Positions 48,504-58,039 of a DNA stretch of 64,000 nucleotides are shown piece by piece; within the stretch, counting starts at the first letter, position 1, and every line of letters begins with the position of its first letter. Under the pieces are notes generated by a model. That model was not told where the DNA came from. It saw only the letters and a program-made list of their open reading frames with translations, and did not search any database. The translations under genes and the position numbers were made by a program. Source of the stretch: Blastocladiella emersonii ATCC 22665 (lineage: Eukaryota > Blastocladiomycota > Blastocladiomycetes > Blastocladiales > Blastocladiaceae). The stretch spans positions 1,116,001-1,180,000 of the forward strand of contig JANHCV010000008.1 of assembly GCA_025594325.1 (NCBI GenBank). The letters are read 5' to 3'.

Positions 48504-48752
48504 CTTGAATACACGGTTTATGTCGGTGCAGTTCAAGCACGCGACGGCTCGTTCGCATGCGGGCGTCGACGCGTTTCAGGCGGGTGGGGCGCCGCCTGCC
48601 ACTTCCATCGTGTGGCGCAACGCGTGCGTCGTCGTCATCAGAGCACCGATGGAGTCCCCACTCAGTGAGACTGCTTTTTAAGCTCGATGCTCCCTGACCT
48701 AAGCAAGTTGCTGCCGCTCAAGCTCTCACTGTGGTCAAGTGGAAAATCCATA

Positions 48753-50078
48753 TCACTCCTTTCTGTTGAGTTGCTCAACCATCGACCAACACTCGACCAT
48801 GACCCGGTCGCGCATGTCGCGCGGGAGGAGCAGCATGGTGTTGAGGAACTCGCGCGCGCTCGCCACGCCGGCCAAATCGCCGGACAGGTAACGCGTCGCA
48901 TCGGACGTGACGCGGACCAAACACGCGCGACGCCTCTCATGACTCGCCCGCAGTGACACCAGGGATGGAATCGGCACGCGCATTGCTCGGTGGGCGTCGA
49001 AAATCGCTCGCGCATGCAGGTGTACACTCGCGAGCTCGAGAAAACTGCTGATGGTGGGGCTGGCGGGGCGCCGGCGACTCAAATCGCTCAACCGGTCGGC
49101 CCGCGAGAAGACCGTGCCGGTCATGGCTGACAGCGTAGAGGAGGTGCGGGCATGAGCAGCGTCGGGGATCGTCAGATTCGGGCATGACGCGGCCATAGAG
49201 TTGGCAGTCGCCGAGCGGAGACCGACCTGGATGTTCAACGGGGCAGCGGCGGGACCCAGGGCTGCAAACAGCTTCCCGGCCAGGAGGTCCTTGATGTGCC
49301 GCTGAGCCGTAAAGTTGGGCGTGACGACGACCACGTCGCGCAGCACGTCGCAGAAGCGGGCGTAAAACGCCGGCACGGTCTCGCCCGGTTCAGGCACCGT
49401 GGTGCGCCACCGCCGCTTCCACTCACGGTTCCAATTCGGATCAACGGCTTGGAGAAATACGCGGCGCGTCTCGGCGTCGTCGACCATGCGCTCCGCGAGG
49501 AACACTGCATACGTCGCGTACAGCTCGTTGCTGACGTTGCACCGCGCCGCGAGTAAGAGCGCCGCGAGCGGGACGTCTGGCATCAGGCGGGACATGCGGT
49601 CGACAAACTCGGTTGCTGTCCGCGCCACCACCTGCCCCCGCGCGTCGCGCGGGCGCCGCTGGTAGTAGGGCCCGTGTGCGCGGATGTGCTGGAAGATCCG
49701 CGTGTCGTACGCGTACGGCTCGGACAGAGTGGCGCGCTGAGTCGGAACGGGTGGAGGTGGTTCGGATCGCATTGCGCTCTGCGTCAGCGTTGGCGAGGGG
49801 CTCAAGATGGGTGGCGGTGAAGGCAGCCGCGGGGCGGTCGGGGCCGGCTCTTGCATGGAACATGATGGTTCAGCAAGAGACTCGCCAAGCCGCTCGTGCA
49901 AGCGAGACCGAATGTTCTGTAACTGGAGCGTCATGGCGTGCTGAATCAGCCCGTGATCGGCAAGGCGGTCGTCGGGCACGCTCCCCGTCATGTTAAAGGA
50001 GAGCGCCAAGTTGCGTGCAGAGCAAGAATCGAGCTCGACAAGCCGGTTGCATAGAGTGTTTTCATTGCGAGTTGTCAT
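48753..50078 (-). CDS. Gag-like family, copy E (zinc-knuckle cysteines lost)
   Basis: The ATG at 50078 (MTTRNENTLCN) gives 441 residues. The core blocks are intact (LMPDVPLAALLLAARCNV, DPNWNREWKRRWRTTVPEPGETV, AQRHIKDLLAGKLFAALG). Where other copies have the knuckle this reads TVFSRADRLSDLSRRRPASP, so the Cys and His ligands are gone. Confidence 0.65.
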   Translation of the reverse strand: MTTRNENTLCNRLVELDSCSARNLALSFNMTGSVPDDRLADHGLIQHAMTLQLQNIRSRLHERLGESLAEPSCSMQEPAPTAPRLPSPPPILSPSPTLTQSAMRSEPPPPVPTQRATLSEPYAYDTRIFQHIRAHGPYYQRRPRDARGQVVARTATEFVDRMSRLMPDVPLAALLLAARCNVSNELYATYAVFLAERMVDDAETRRVFLQAVDPNWNREWKRRWRTTVPEPGETVPAFYARFCDVLRDVVVVTPNFTAQRHIKDLLAGKLFAALGPAAAPLNIQVGLRSATANSMAASCPNLTIPDAAHARTSSTLSAMTGTVFSRADRLSDLSRRRPASPTISSFLELASVHLHARAIFDAHRAMRVPIPSLVSLRASHERRRACLVRVTSDATRYLSGDLAGVASAREFLNTMLLLPRDMRDRVMVECWSMVEQLNRKE

Positions 50079-50230
50079 GGCGCGAGGCATTCGGGCGGGT
50101 TGACTGTTGGCGGCCGTCCGTTGCTGATCGCCACCCGACGACGACCCCACGTGGCAATCGGCGCGTCGCGTTTCAGCCCTTCTCTTCTCTGCTGGATCAC
50201 CTGTCACCCCTCTCGTGCGGCGCATCGTGC

Positions 50231-51502
50231 TCAGTCGCGTCGGGGGGGGGGGGGATCGCGTAGATCGTAGAACTGGGCAGTGGAGCACGAGTTGTATTCC
50301 TGGTCTCCCGCAGCACGTCGGGCATCAGTAGTCGTGGGTCGATCCAGCGGGCTGCAAAGAATGCGTGCGAGCCGCAGGCCTCGCCGTTTGGGCTTGCAAC
50401 TGGGCTTGCGGGGAACGACCACGCGGCGCAACAAGTCGGCCATGGTCTCGATCGTTTCGTCCCAATTCAGAATCAACGGCACGAGCACCTGCTTGGCGTT
50501 CCCAAACACCAGGTGCAAGCGGTCGACAAAGATTTCCTTGACGTGCCGCAACTCAAGAAATTCGGCATTGACGGTGACCGTTTGCGCCAGAATGGTGCGA
50601 AAACGCTCAAAGTAGTCCCACACGGTCTCGCCGGGCTCGGGCACCGTGGCGAGCCACCGCCGCTTCCACTCGGGGTTCCAGAACGGGTCGAGCACCTTGG
50701 TGAAGACGTGAAGCGTCTCCTGGTTGTTGATCATGGCTTCGTTGAGAAACAGCGCGTACACGTGGTAAGCTTGACACAGCACGTTCGACTTGGCTGCGAG
50801 GAGGACCGCCGAGAGGGGGATTTCGGGATTCGAGTCCTCGAGAAGCATGGCGAACTTGGCCGCCGTCTGCACGATCTGGTTCTTCCGGGTATTGCACGCG
50901 TGGAATTGCAAAACTGGACCTTCGAAGCGAATCTTCTCGCGAAGTGGCATGCCGTACGCGTAGAACATGTGTGCGGGAGCGTCTTGCGTCGGGTAGAAAG
51001 GTGGAATTCGGGGAAGCCGTGTGACAAGGCCCTGCTGCGCGGGCAAGAGGATGGGGAGCGAATCACTCGGCTTGTCAGGTTTTGGGGCCGGTTCAAACTG
51101 CGAGATTGAGATCGAGATCGAGATCGAGTGGGACAAGTGAAGTGGTTGCTGGGAGTTTGAAATGGCACGAGACAGCGGCGCTGAAGGCGCAGAGGAGTGA
51201 AAAGCGGATGGTGGCACAACGGGAGCCGCGAGGGCCGCAGAGAGATCGCGCAGCTGCGCGAGCGCGCACTCGTCAAGCGCGCCGGGTGACGGTTTGACGT
51301 GTCCGTTCAACCGAACGTCGAGATAAGCGCGAACCTGCACAAGTCGAAGCTCAAGAGCAAGTTTCGCAAACCCAATCACGGCAGACTGGTTGGGATCCGA
51401 GCATGGCAGGGAAATGTCGAAGTTGGACGATGGACCGGTGAAAGTGGGCGAGACGGGCTCATAAATTTCATTGCATAGAGTGTGCGCATTACGGCCGATC
51501 AT
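50231..51502 (-). CDS. Gag-like family, copy F (divergent C-terminus, no knuckle)
   Basis: The ATG at 51502 (MIGRNAHTLCNEIYEP) gives 423 residues. A Ser/Ile repeat (SISISISQ) lies in the linker. Core: EIPLSAVLLAAKSNV, DPFWNPEWKRRWLATVPEPG, ETVWDYFERFRTILAQ, LRHVKEIFVDRL. After VVVPRKPS the C-terminus is basic and unlike the family. The knuckle is missing. Confidence 0.65.
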   Translation of the reverse strand: MIGRNAHTLCNEIYEPVSPTFTGPSSNFDISLPCSDPNQSAVIGFAKLALELRLVQVRAYLDVRLNGHVKPSPGALDECALAQLRDLSAALAAPVVPPSAFHSSAPSAPLSRAISNSQQPLHLSHSISISISISQFEPAPKPDKPSDSLPILLPAQQGLVTRLPRIPPFYPTQDAPAHMFYAYGMPLREKIRFEGPVLQFHACNTRKNQIVQTAAKFAMLLEDSNPEIPLSAVLLAAKSNVLCQAYHVYALFLNEAMINNQETLHVFTKVLDPFWNPEWKRRWLATVPEPGETVWDYFERFRTILAQTVTVNAEFLELRHVKEIFVDRLHLVFGNAKQVLVPLILNWDETIETMADLLRRVVVPRKPSCKPKRRGLRLARILCSPLDRPTTTDARRAAGDQEYNSCSTAQFYDLRDPPPPRRD

Positions 51503-51715
51503 GGCTGCTGCATTGGAGTGGGTTTTGGGGGAGAGGCGATGTGAGACACGACGCGTCGACCTTGTCGCGTCACGCGGTCACATAGTGAGAATTCATGAGG
51601 CGTTGATCGCGTAGGTCGACTACATCGCGATAGAGTCGCGTCCACGCAGTGTTCAACGACGAGCCTCTCACCGAGATCGTCGCCACCTGTACGCCTCAAT
51701 CCTCATTCGAACGCG

Positions 51716-53070
51716 CTAGTACTTTTTTTTCCTCACATGCCTCCAAAATTCGGCCGTCACCTCGCATCGCAACCCGCGCGGCATGAACAACAGGGTGTCA
51801 AGAAATTCGCGAGCAAGCGCCTGCTCGGGCGTAGCCCGATCCTGGGTCGCTTCCAAGAGCTGGCGCTGGGCAATGGTCGAGATCCGGGTCAACTCGGTCG
51901 AGTCCTTTGCGTGTTCCATGCCCTTGGGCAGCCGTAATCCCAGCGACCGGTTGGCGTCGAGAAGCGCCCGCGCATACGGCCGCAGGCCGCGGAGCTCGGG
52001 GCACAAATTGACTTCGTGTCGCCGACTCGCCGCGCGCAGGTGGTCGAAGCGGGAGCAGAAGGCACACGAGGACGCGGCCGCAGCGTGGACGGCAGCGCTG
52101 GCGGTGCGAGGAATGACCGCGTCGCGAAACGACGTGGCCATGTACTCGACGGTCATGTTCCAGTTGCCCACCATGAACGAGATCGGCGATGCCGCGCTGC
52201 CGACGGCGGAGAACATCTTGTCCGCGAAGATTTGCTTGATGTGCCGCTGGTCGAGAAAGCGGGCGTTGACCGCCACCGCCTCGCCGAGGACACGGCAGGA
52301 CCGCTCGTAGAACTCCCAGATCGTCTCGCCTGGCCTGGGGATCGTTGCGAGCCACCGCTGCTTCCACTCGCGCTTCCAGGCCGGGTCCGCGGCGTCGAGA
52401 AAGATACGGCGCGCCTCTTCGTCGTTGGTCATGTCCTCGCGCAGAAACGGTGTGTACAAATGGTACAGCTCCTTGCTGACGTTGAATCGCCCCACAAGCA
52501 GCTTTGCCGCAAGCCCAACGCCGGGGAGGAAGCGTTCAAGAAGGGTCGCGTACTCTGAGGCGGACCGCGCCGAGGGGAGATGGCCACGATTCGATTTGAA
52601 GACCAGGTACGTTGGTCCCTGCGAGCGGAGCTTTTCAAAAAGATGGTGGTCGTAAGCGTAGACCTGGTCGCGCGGCAGCGGTCGCGCGGGAGGAACCGGG
52701 GGCGGGATAAGCTTGAACGAGTCGAGACTCGGCGCTTCACGCGAAGCCGCAGAAGAGGGTCCGTGAGGTTGCGCAGAGCTGGCGACTGGAGAGACTGCAA
52801 GTAGTTTACGCAAGTCGTCTAGTTCCTGCAACTCGGCACACCCACTCCGCGTGGCATGCTTGGATTGGGCTTTTTGTCCACCCGATCGTGAACTCAAAGC
52901 GTCTCGGATGAGATGCAAACGCGCAGACATAGAGAGCAAGATGAGGCCCTGCTCAACGAGGCGACGCTCATCCAGGCGGGCGGGCACTCGCCGCGAAGTC
53001 CGGACTTCTGTCGCCAGAGCACGGGCCTGTCTAAATCATCATCTATGGTTTCAATGCATGGAGTCTTCAT
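51716..53070 (-). pseudogene. Gag-like family, copy G (intact core and knuckle, 5' end shifted)
   Basis: The main frame (51716 to about 53035) holds LERFLPGVGLAAKLLVGRFNV, DPAWKREWKQRWLATIPRPG, QRHIKQIFADKMF and the knuckle CAFC-X12-HEVNLC. The family-like start MKTPCIETIDDDL (ATG at 53070) is in another frame, and an in-frame stop precedes the main frame, so one frameshift or an unseen intron lies near 53010-53030. A later in-frame start could still give most of the protein. Confidence 0.6.
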
Positions 53071-53261
53071 GGGTCTGGCGTTGCATGGAGTCAAGGGTCA
53101 GAGCAGGAGCGTACATTGGTGATCGCGCTGCGAGACGCAAAATGTCTCGCGCCACAGCTCGCGCCACACGCGTGACCGTGTTTCAGGCGGATTCGCGGGC
53201 CTCTGAACGCGCTGTCCTGAACGGCGGCTGCTCCCCGCCTGTCCGCCCCCTCGCCGCTACG

Positions 53262-53618
53262 ATGCCAGCTAATGAATGGGACCCCATGCATTATCCGTGG
53301 ACGCCATGGACTCGCAACTTGTCAAACTTGGCGGAACTTCACCGACCAGAACCCGATTTCGCCCCTTCTGCTGCAGTAGCAGATCACGTCGGCTATCCTG
53401 GGGCGTCCTCTGTCTCGTCGCATCCTCCCGGTTTTCCTCGGCCGTTAGCCGAATACACTTCCTTGCCTATTACAGGGGTTGCTGCACCTGAATCTCTCGC
53501 TTCGACATGGACATACCAAATGTTGTTGTTTATACGAGGCCAGCTTGCATCGGTCATTTCATCTTGCGCGACCCCTAACTTTAGAACGTCTCCCGGCTCT
53601 CACCGCCTCGAGCTTTAA
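53262..53618 (+). pseudogene. Truncated relative of the 910-aa WDPM protein
   Basis: MPANEWDPMHYPWTPW matches the start of the protein at 3322-6054, and the next 60 residues share its layout (HPPGFPRPLAEY versus YPPGLPPDFSAQ). Similarity ends near residue 85, and the frame closes at 118 residues. Confidence 0.55.
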
Positions 53619-53633
53619 TCATATGCATATTCA

Positions 53634-54918
53634 TCAATCTCTATCAATGCGCTTGAACATTGACCAAAGCTCGACCTTGAGCGAGTCGCGCCTGTCGCGT
53701 TGGAGGAACAATTCCGCGTTGAGGAACTCGCGCGCGCTCTCTACGATGGCCGTTGTGCCGGACAGGTACCGCGGCACCTCGCCCGTGATGCGAATCAACT
53801 TCGTGCGACGCCTGTCACGATCCTCGTGCAGCGGAATCGAGGATGGAATCGGTACGCGCATGGCTCGGTGGGCGTCAATGACTGCTTGCGCGTACGGGCG
53901 TAGATTCGCGAGTTCGGGACACCCGTTGGTGGCGTGGCTGCGGCTCGCCGCGCTGAGCGGGTTGATCCGCGAGCAGAAAGTACAAAGGTTGTCGGAGAAG
54001 GGCGTCAATGCGGGCGTGGAGGCAGCATCGGGGATGGCCAAGTTGTGGAATGACGCGACCATGGAGCCGGCGGTCGTGGTGTGCTTGCCGACCTGCATAT
54101 TCAGCGGGGCGGCGGCGGGACCGATTGCCGCAAAAAGCCTTTCCGCGAGTATGTGCTTGATATGCCGCTGCGCCGTGAGCTCGGGCGTGACAGAAACCAC
54201 CCCGCCCAGCACGGCACAAAAGCGTGCGTAGTAATCCGCGACCGTCTCGCCCGGATCAGGCATCGTGCCGACCCACCGCTGCTTCCACTCGGGCATCCAG
54301 TCCGCGTCAACCACGCGCAAGAACACGCGCCGCGCCTCGGCGTCGACCATGCGCTCGCTGGGAAACACCGAGTAGGTCGCGTACAGTTGCTTGGTGAGAT
54401 TGGACCGCGCCGCGAGAAGCAGCGCCGCGAGCGGGACGCCAGGCATCACGCGAGCAAGACGCTCAACGACATGGGCCGCGGACCGCACCACGACTTGCTT
54501 CCGGGCGTCGCGCGGATGGCGCTGGTAAACCGGGCCGTCTGAACGCACACATTCGAAAAGCCGCGAGTCGTACGCGTACACCTCGTGCATGTAATCGCGC
54601 CGGTCGCGAGGGGGTCGTCTCGCACGCGGTATCGACGCTGGCGAGCTGTCGAGGGGCTGATCGTGGGCGGCGATGAAGACGGTCGTTGGGCAGCTGGCAC
54701 CGACTGCTCCACAGAAAGAGGTAGTCCAGTAAGTGAATCGCCGAGTCGCGTGCGAAGCGGGCCTGGAAGTCCTTGAATCGCAGCATCATGGCGTGCTGGA
54801 TCAGCCCGTGCTCCGCAAGGCGGTCTTCGGGCACGCTCCAAGTGGAGTCAAAGGAGCGCCAGCTCCCGCGCCAAGCGAGAGTCGAGCTCACCGGGTCCGT
54901 TGCATCGAGTTTTTTCAT
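53634..54918 (-). pseudogene. Gag-like family, copy H (frameshifted linker)
   Basis: The ATG at 54918 starts MKKLDATDP; EDRLAEHGLIQHAMMLRF follows, as in copy E. Between about 54740 and 54590 the frame changes, and the C-terminal frame (from VYAYDSRLFE to 53634) carries LARVMPGVPLAALLLAARSNL, WKQRWVGTMPDPGETVADYY, AQRHIKHILAERLF and the knuckle CTFC-X12-HATNGC. One or two indels in the Ser/Pro linker break the gene. Confidence 0.6.
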
Positions 54919-55239
54919 TGTTGGACTTCATGGTATGGTGCATTTAGGTGGGGCGGTCAGCGCTGCTCGCGCGACCCAGATCACCCTAAGGGAACCGCCC
55001 CTGCCACGACTTACGTGGCAATCGGCGCGTCGCGTTTCAGCTAGTTCACTTCGGAATCCGCCTTGCCCCGAACAGCTTCGCTCGCATCGTTCGTCGATTT
55101 CCGCAAAGCGGCATCACGTAGTTCGCTTTTGAGATCCAACTCGAGCCTCTGCAGCGAAGGCTCTGCTGAAACTTCACATCGGGTCGAAAAACCGCATCAG
55201 TGACCGAGCATTATCTGCTGGGCCTTATCATTTCATCTC
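54919..55239. other. Upstream region of copy H; shared GTGGCAATCGGCGCGTCGCG block
   Basis: GTGGCAATCGGCGCGTCGCG followed by TTTCAG occurs at about 55014 and also near 50152 upstream of copy E, so the two genes share promoter-proximal sequence. No gene seen. Confidence 0.45.
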
Positions 55240-55730
55240 TTGAGCTCAGCTCGCAGCGCGGCCTCGCCCGAACGCGAGCAAGCCCATGTCGCACGTGTCG
55301 CGTTCAAAGCGCCGGCTTTCAATCGATTTTTCGCGCGCCACGCCTGGTACGCAGGGTCGGGGGGTAACGCGGCGCTTTGTCGACCAGGTTGTGCTGGACC
55401 GCTGGGTCGGCAAAGACGGGGCCGTCCCGCATGGCGCGAAGCAGTGTGGCTCGCCCTGCTGCATGCGAATTGTCTACAACACACCTCGCAAGCTCGCTGC
55501 CATAACCCGCGGCTCGCCGCGCCGCGTCGTCACTTTGCTAACAACTTCGGCGGCTCGCGACAATCGACTTAATGCGAGAAGCATGTGAATTCCGTGGCTG
55601 TTGACGCCGTACCGGTGAGCGTCGCGCGACTGGCCGAGGTCCAAAGCGCAAGTGACAAAGTCGACAAGCAAGTGGATCTGTACAACGGCCGCGTATTGAC
55701 AGACCTAGTTTGTGCGAGCTAAGGCAAGGA
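55240..55730 (-). pseudogene. F-box family, decayed C-terminal fragment
   Basis: The DNA matches the 3' part of other F-box copies: for example GACGGGGCCGTCCCGCATGGCGCGAAGCAG here versus GACAGGACCGTCCCACATGGCGCGAAGCAG near 62100. The equivalent of the GVNGHG block lies near 55600. The frame is broken in several places. Confidence 0.5.
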
Positions 55731-56028
55731 TGTCAGCCGTGCGCTGCGGTCGCGACAGTGTCGCGTATCTGGCGCTGGACCTGTTCTAAGCCAATGATGA
55801 GAGGGGTGAGGTTTGTCAGATCCACTGCCCTAACGATAATTCTGACGTTTTACTTGTGAGCCAGGCAAGCTTCATGCGGACAGTCCAGCTTTGACGTGGT
55901 GCGAGACGAGATGAGAGACGCGTCGTGAAATCATGTGCTACTCGCGGCGTGGCTTGACGGGACGACCGGCCAAAGCTCGATCAACGCCACCGCGAGCCGA
56001 AGCCCTCCTGCCCTCCAAGATCGGCACC
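55731..56028. other. Upstream region of the intact F-box gene
   Basis: No separate gene seen. Confidence 0.4.
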
Positions 56029-57801
56029 ATGAATGAAGCTAATGCACTGCTTAACTTGCCGCAAGAGATTCTGGGCATCATTGCACACCACCTAGACGTC
56101 TCGGGTGCCCTCGCCCTTCGCGCGACCTGCCGCTCGGCCCTTGCCCGTCCCGTTCTGTGGACTGCCCAACCTTGGATGCGCGCCGTCTTTCCCCTCGCAT
56201 ACGGCCAGCTCATAGAGTTTGCAAGCCTTGCTCCGCACATCTCGCTCGACGATCCCGATCCGGCGGTCCGCGCCAAGCGCCGCCTCGAACTCTCGACCGC
56301 TTTTTCTTGCTTTGCTCGGGCTCTGATCCACAGACACGCGGGCGAATATGATCCCCGCTGGACAGCCCTACACCGCTGGGCTGGCGACTCGTGGCCCGTA
56401 ACGCAGGCGCAGCCTGACGACCTCATCCTCTTGGCGTGCCAGGTGCGCGCGCCCTCGGCCTTTTTCTTTCTGCTCAAGTGGTCTCCTCTGCACGTCCCGA
56501 ACTCGCGCGAAACGTCCAGTTTCGACTCACTTCTCATGGCGCGGTCCACCGAGCTTGACGTCTTCAGCGACCCGCGCCAGCGTCTCGAGTCGCAGGCGCT
56601 GCTCATGGAACACGGTACATTCCTTTGTACCGGTCGCTACCGTCGGATCGCACTGCGTGGTATTCTGTCCCAGGGCCGCGCTTTCTGCCTCAAATTTATC
56701 CTCCACAGCACTTGCGCCGCGTCCCTTTCCGCTGCTGCATTCGCGGACCTCCTGGAAGGCCTCCATCGGGAGTCCATCGGTATGATTGGGGCGCCTCGGC
56801 CGTGCCTGGTTACTGATCTCTTGCTTCTCGCGCGCTGCAGCGACCCGCGCCGCGACGGGCCCAACCTTTCTTGCATCACGATCGTGAACGGAATCGAGCC
56901 CGTCCGCTCCCGGGTCGAAGCGTTGCTTCATGATGATGACGATGATCAGACTACCGTTATGCGGAGCCAGCTCGATGCTACGTTTCGTCTCATCATCTCG
57001 CCCAACATTTTCAGAAAATTGTATAACTCGGTTTTCGGCACCGCGCAATTCCAGCAGCCCGTGACTTCAATCGCTGCCCTCGACGCCTTTGTCCGTGACC
57101 TCCGCTGGCTCGACCTCTCGCGGATGTCAACGGCTTCCTTCTACGTTGCCGTCAGCAAATTTCGCGACCCAGATTTGGTTGTCGCCGCGCTGCAGCGGCT
57201 CCCTTGGTGCTTTATCACGTTGGATTACACCATCGGGACGTCCCAGTTTTTGAAATGGCGCACCGCGCCGCTCACACCAACCGAGTGGCAAGATCACTAC
57301 CGCGCAGCCACGACCGCAGCGCGCGCACAAATCGCCAGCAGCCAGGACCACCGCGGGTGGGTCATCAACACGTGGCGCGAGATTTTGTCGCGCGCGACCG
57401 TCGACCAGATCCAACAGCTCATTGACGTGGTCACGCCCGCGTCCGACTTCGACATGGCCAGCGCGGTGCCGCGCGATATGCACCCGTACGGCGTCAACGG
57501 CCACGCGCTCTCCATGGAGCTCGTCATTGAACTGGTCACCGCGGGCGACGCGTCGCGTATCGCCGAGTTCGCTAGCAAGGTGACCACGCTGCGCGGCCAG
57601 CCGTGGGCCATGTCGTGCGAGCTGGCCAAGCGGATCGTGCGCGGCTACTGCGCCGATGAGCGCGTCGCCCTGCTTCGCGGTATGTGGGACGGGCCCGTTC
57701 TTGCCGACCAAGCGGTACGGCGCGTTCTCGTTCAGCTCGCGCACCGGAGCGACAAGGCTGTCTTCCGCGATTGGGCTCGCGAGGTCGAGGCCACGATTTA
57801 G
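56029..57801 (+). CDS. F-box family, intact copy
   Basis: The ATG at 56029 gives 590 residues. MNEANALLNLPQEILGIIAHHL begins the F-box, which ends in GALALRATCRSALARPVLW. Family blocks: ELDVFSDPRQRLESQALLMEHG, ILSQGRAFCLKFIL, GAPRPCLVTDLLLLAR, then FVRDLRWLDLSRM, TVDQIQQLIDVVTPASDFDM, YGVNGHALSMELVI, KVTTLRGQPWAMSCELAKRIV and the end RVALLRGMWDGPVLADQAVR. The long helical body is probably the substrate-recognition part. It is one of two intact members and lies head-to-tail with a Gag-like gene. Confidence 0.75.
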   Translation: MNEANALLNLPQEILGIIAHHLDVSGALALRATCRSALARPVLWTAQPWMRAVFPLAYGQLIEFASLAPHISLDDPDPAVRAKRRLELSTAFSCFARALIHRHAGEYDPRWTALHRWAGDSWPVTQAQPDDLILLACQVRAPSAFFFLLKWSPLHVPNSRETSSFDSLLMARSTELDVFSDPRQRLESQALLMEHGTFLCTGRYRRIALRGILSQGRAFCLKFILHSTCAASLSAAAFADLLEGLHRESIGMIGAPRPCLVTDLLLLARCSDPRRDGPNLSCITIVNGIEPVRSRVEALLHDDDDDQTTVMRSQLDATFRLIISPNIFRKLYNSVFGTAQFQQPVTSIAALDAFVRDLRWLDLSRMSTASFYVAVSKFRDPDLVVAALQRLPWCFITLDYTIGTSQFLKWRTAPLTPTEWQDHYRAATTAARAQIASSQDHRGWVINTWREILSRATVDQIQQLIDVVTPASDFDMASAVPRDMHPYGVNGHALSMELVIELVTAGDASRIAEFASKVTTLRGQPWAMSCELAKRIVRGYCADERVALLRGMWDGPVLADQAVRRVLVQLAHRSDKAVFRDWAREVEATI

Positions 57802-58039
57802 ACGCTACGTTCAATATAATAGCTTGATTTGTGTCCACCTAACTCGGCTGCCCCCAGTCACGTTGCGAAGAGTGCGCCCTGACGTGCCTGGAGGGAAGAG
57901 ACGCGTCGATCAATCATGTGAGGCGCACATGATCGAGTCAAGCGCGACACGGTGCGCGCTCGCGTCGGGGAAGCCGGGCTCTCCCCCATCACGACTAAGA
58001 TTTTCTGCTCACCGTTCCACGCTTAATGCAACGTGCTCC

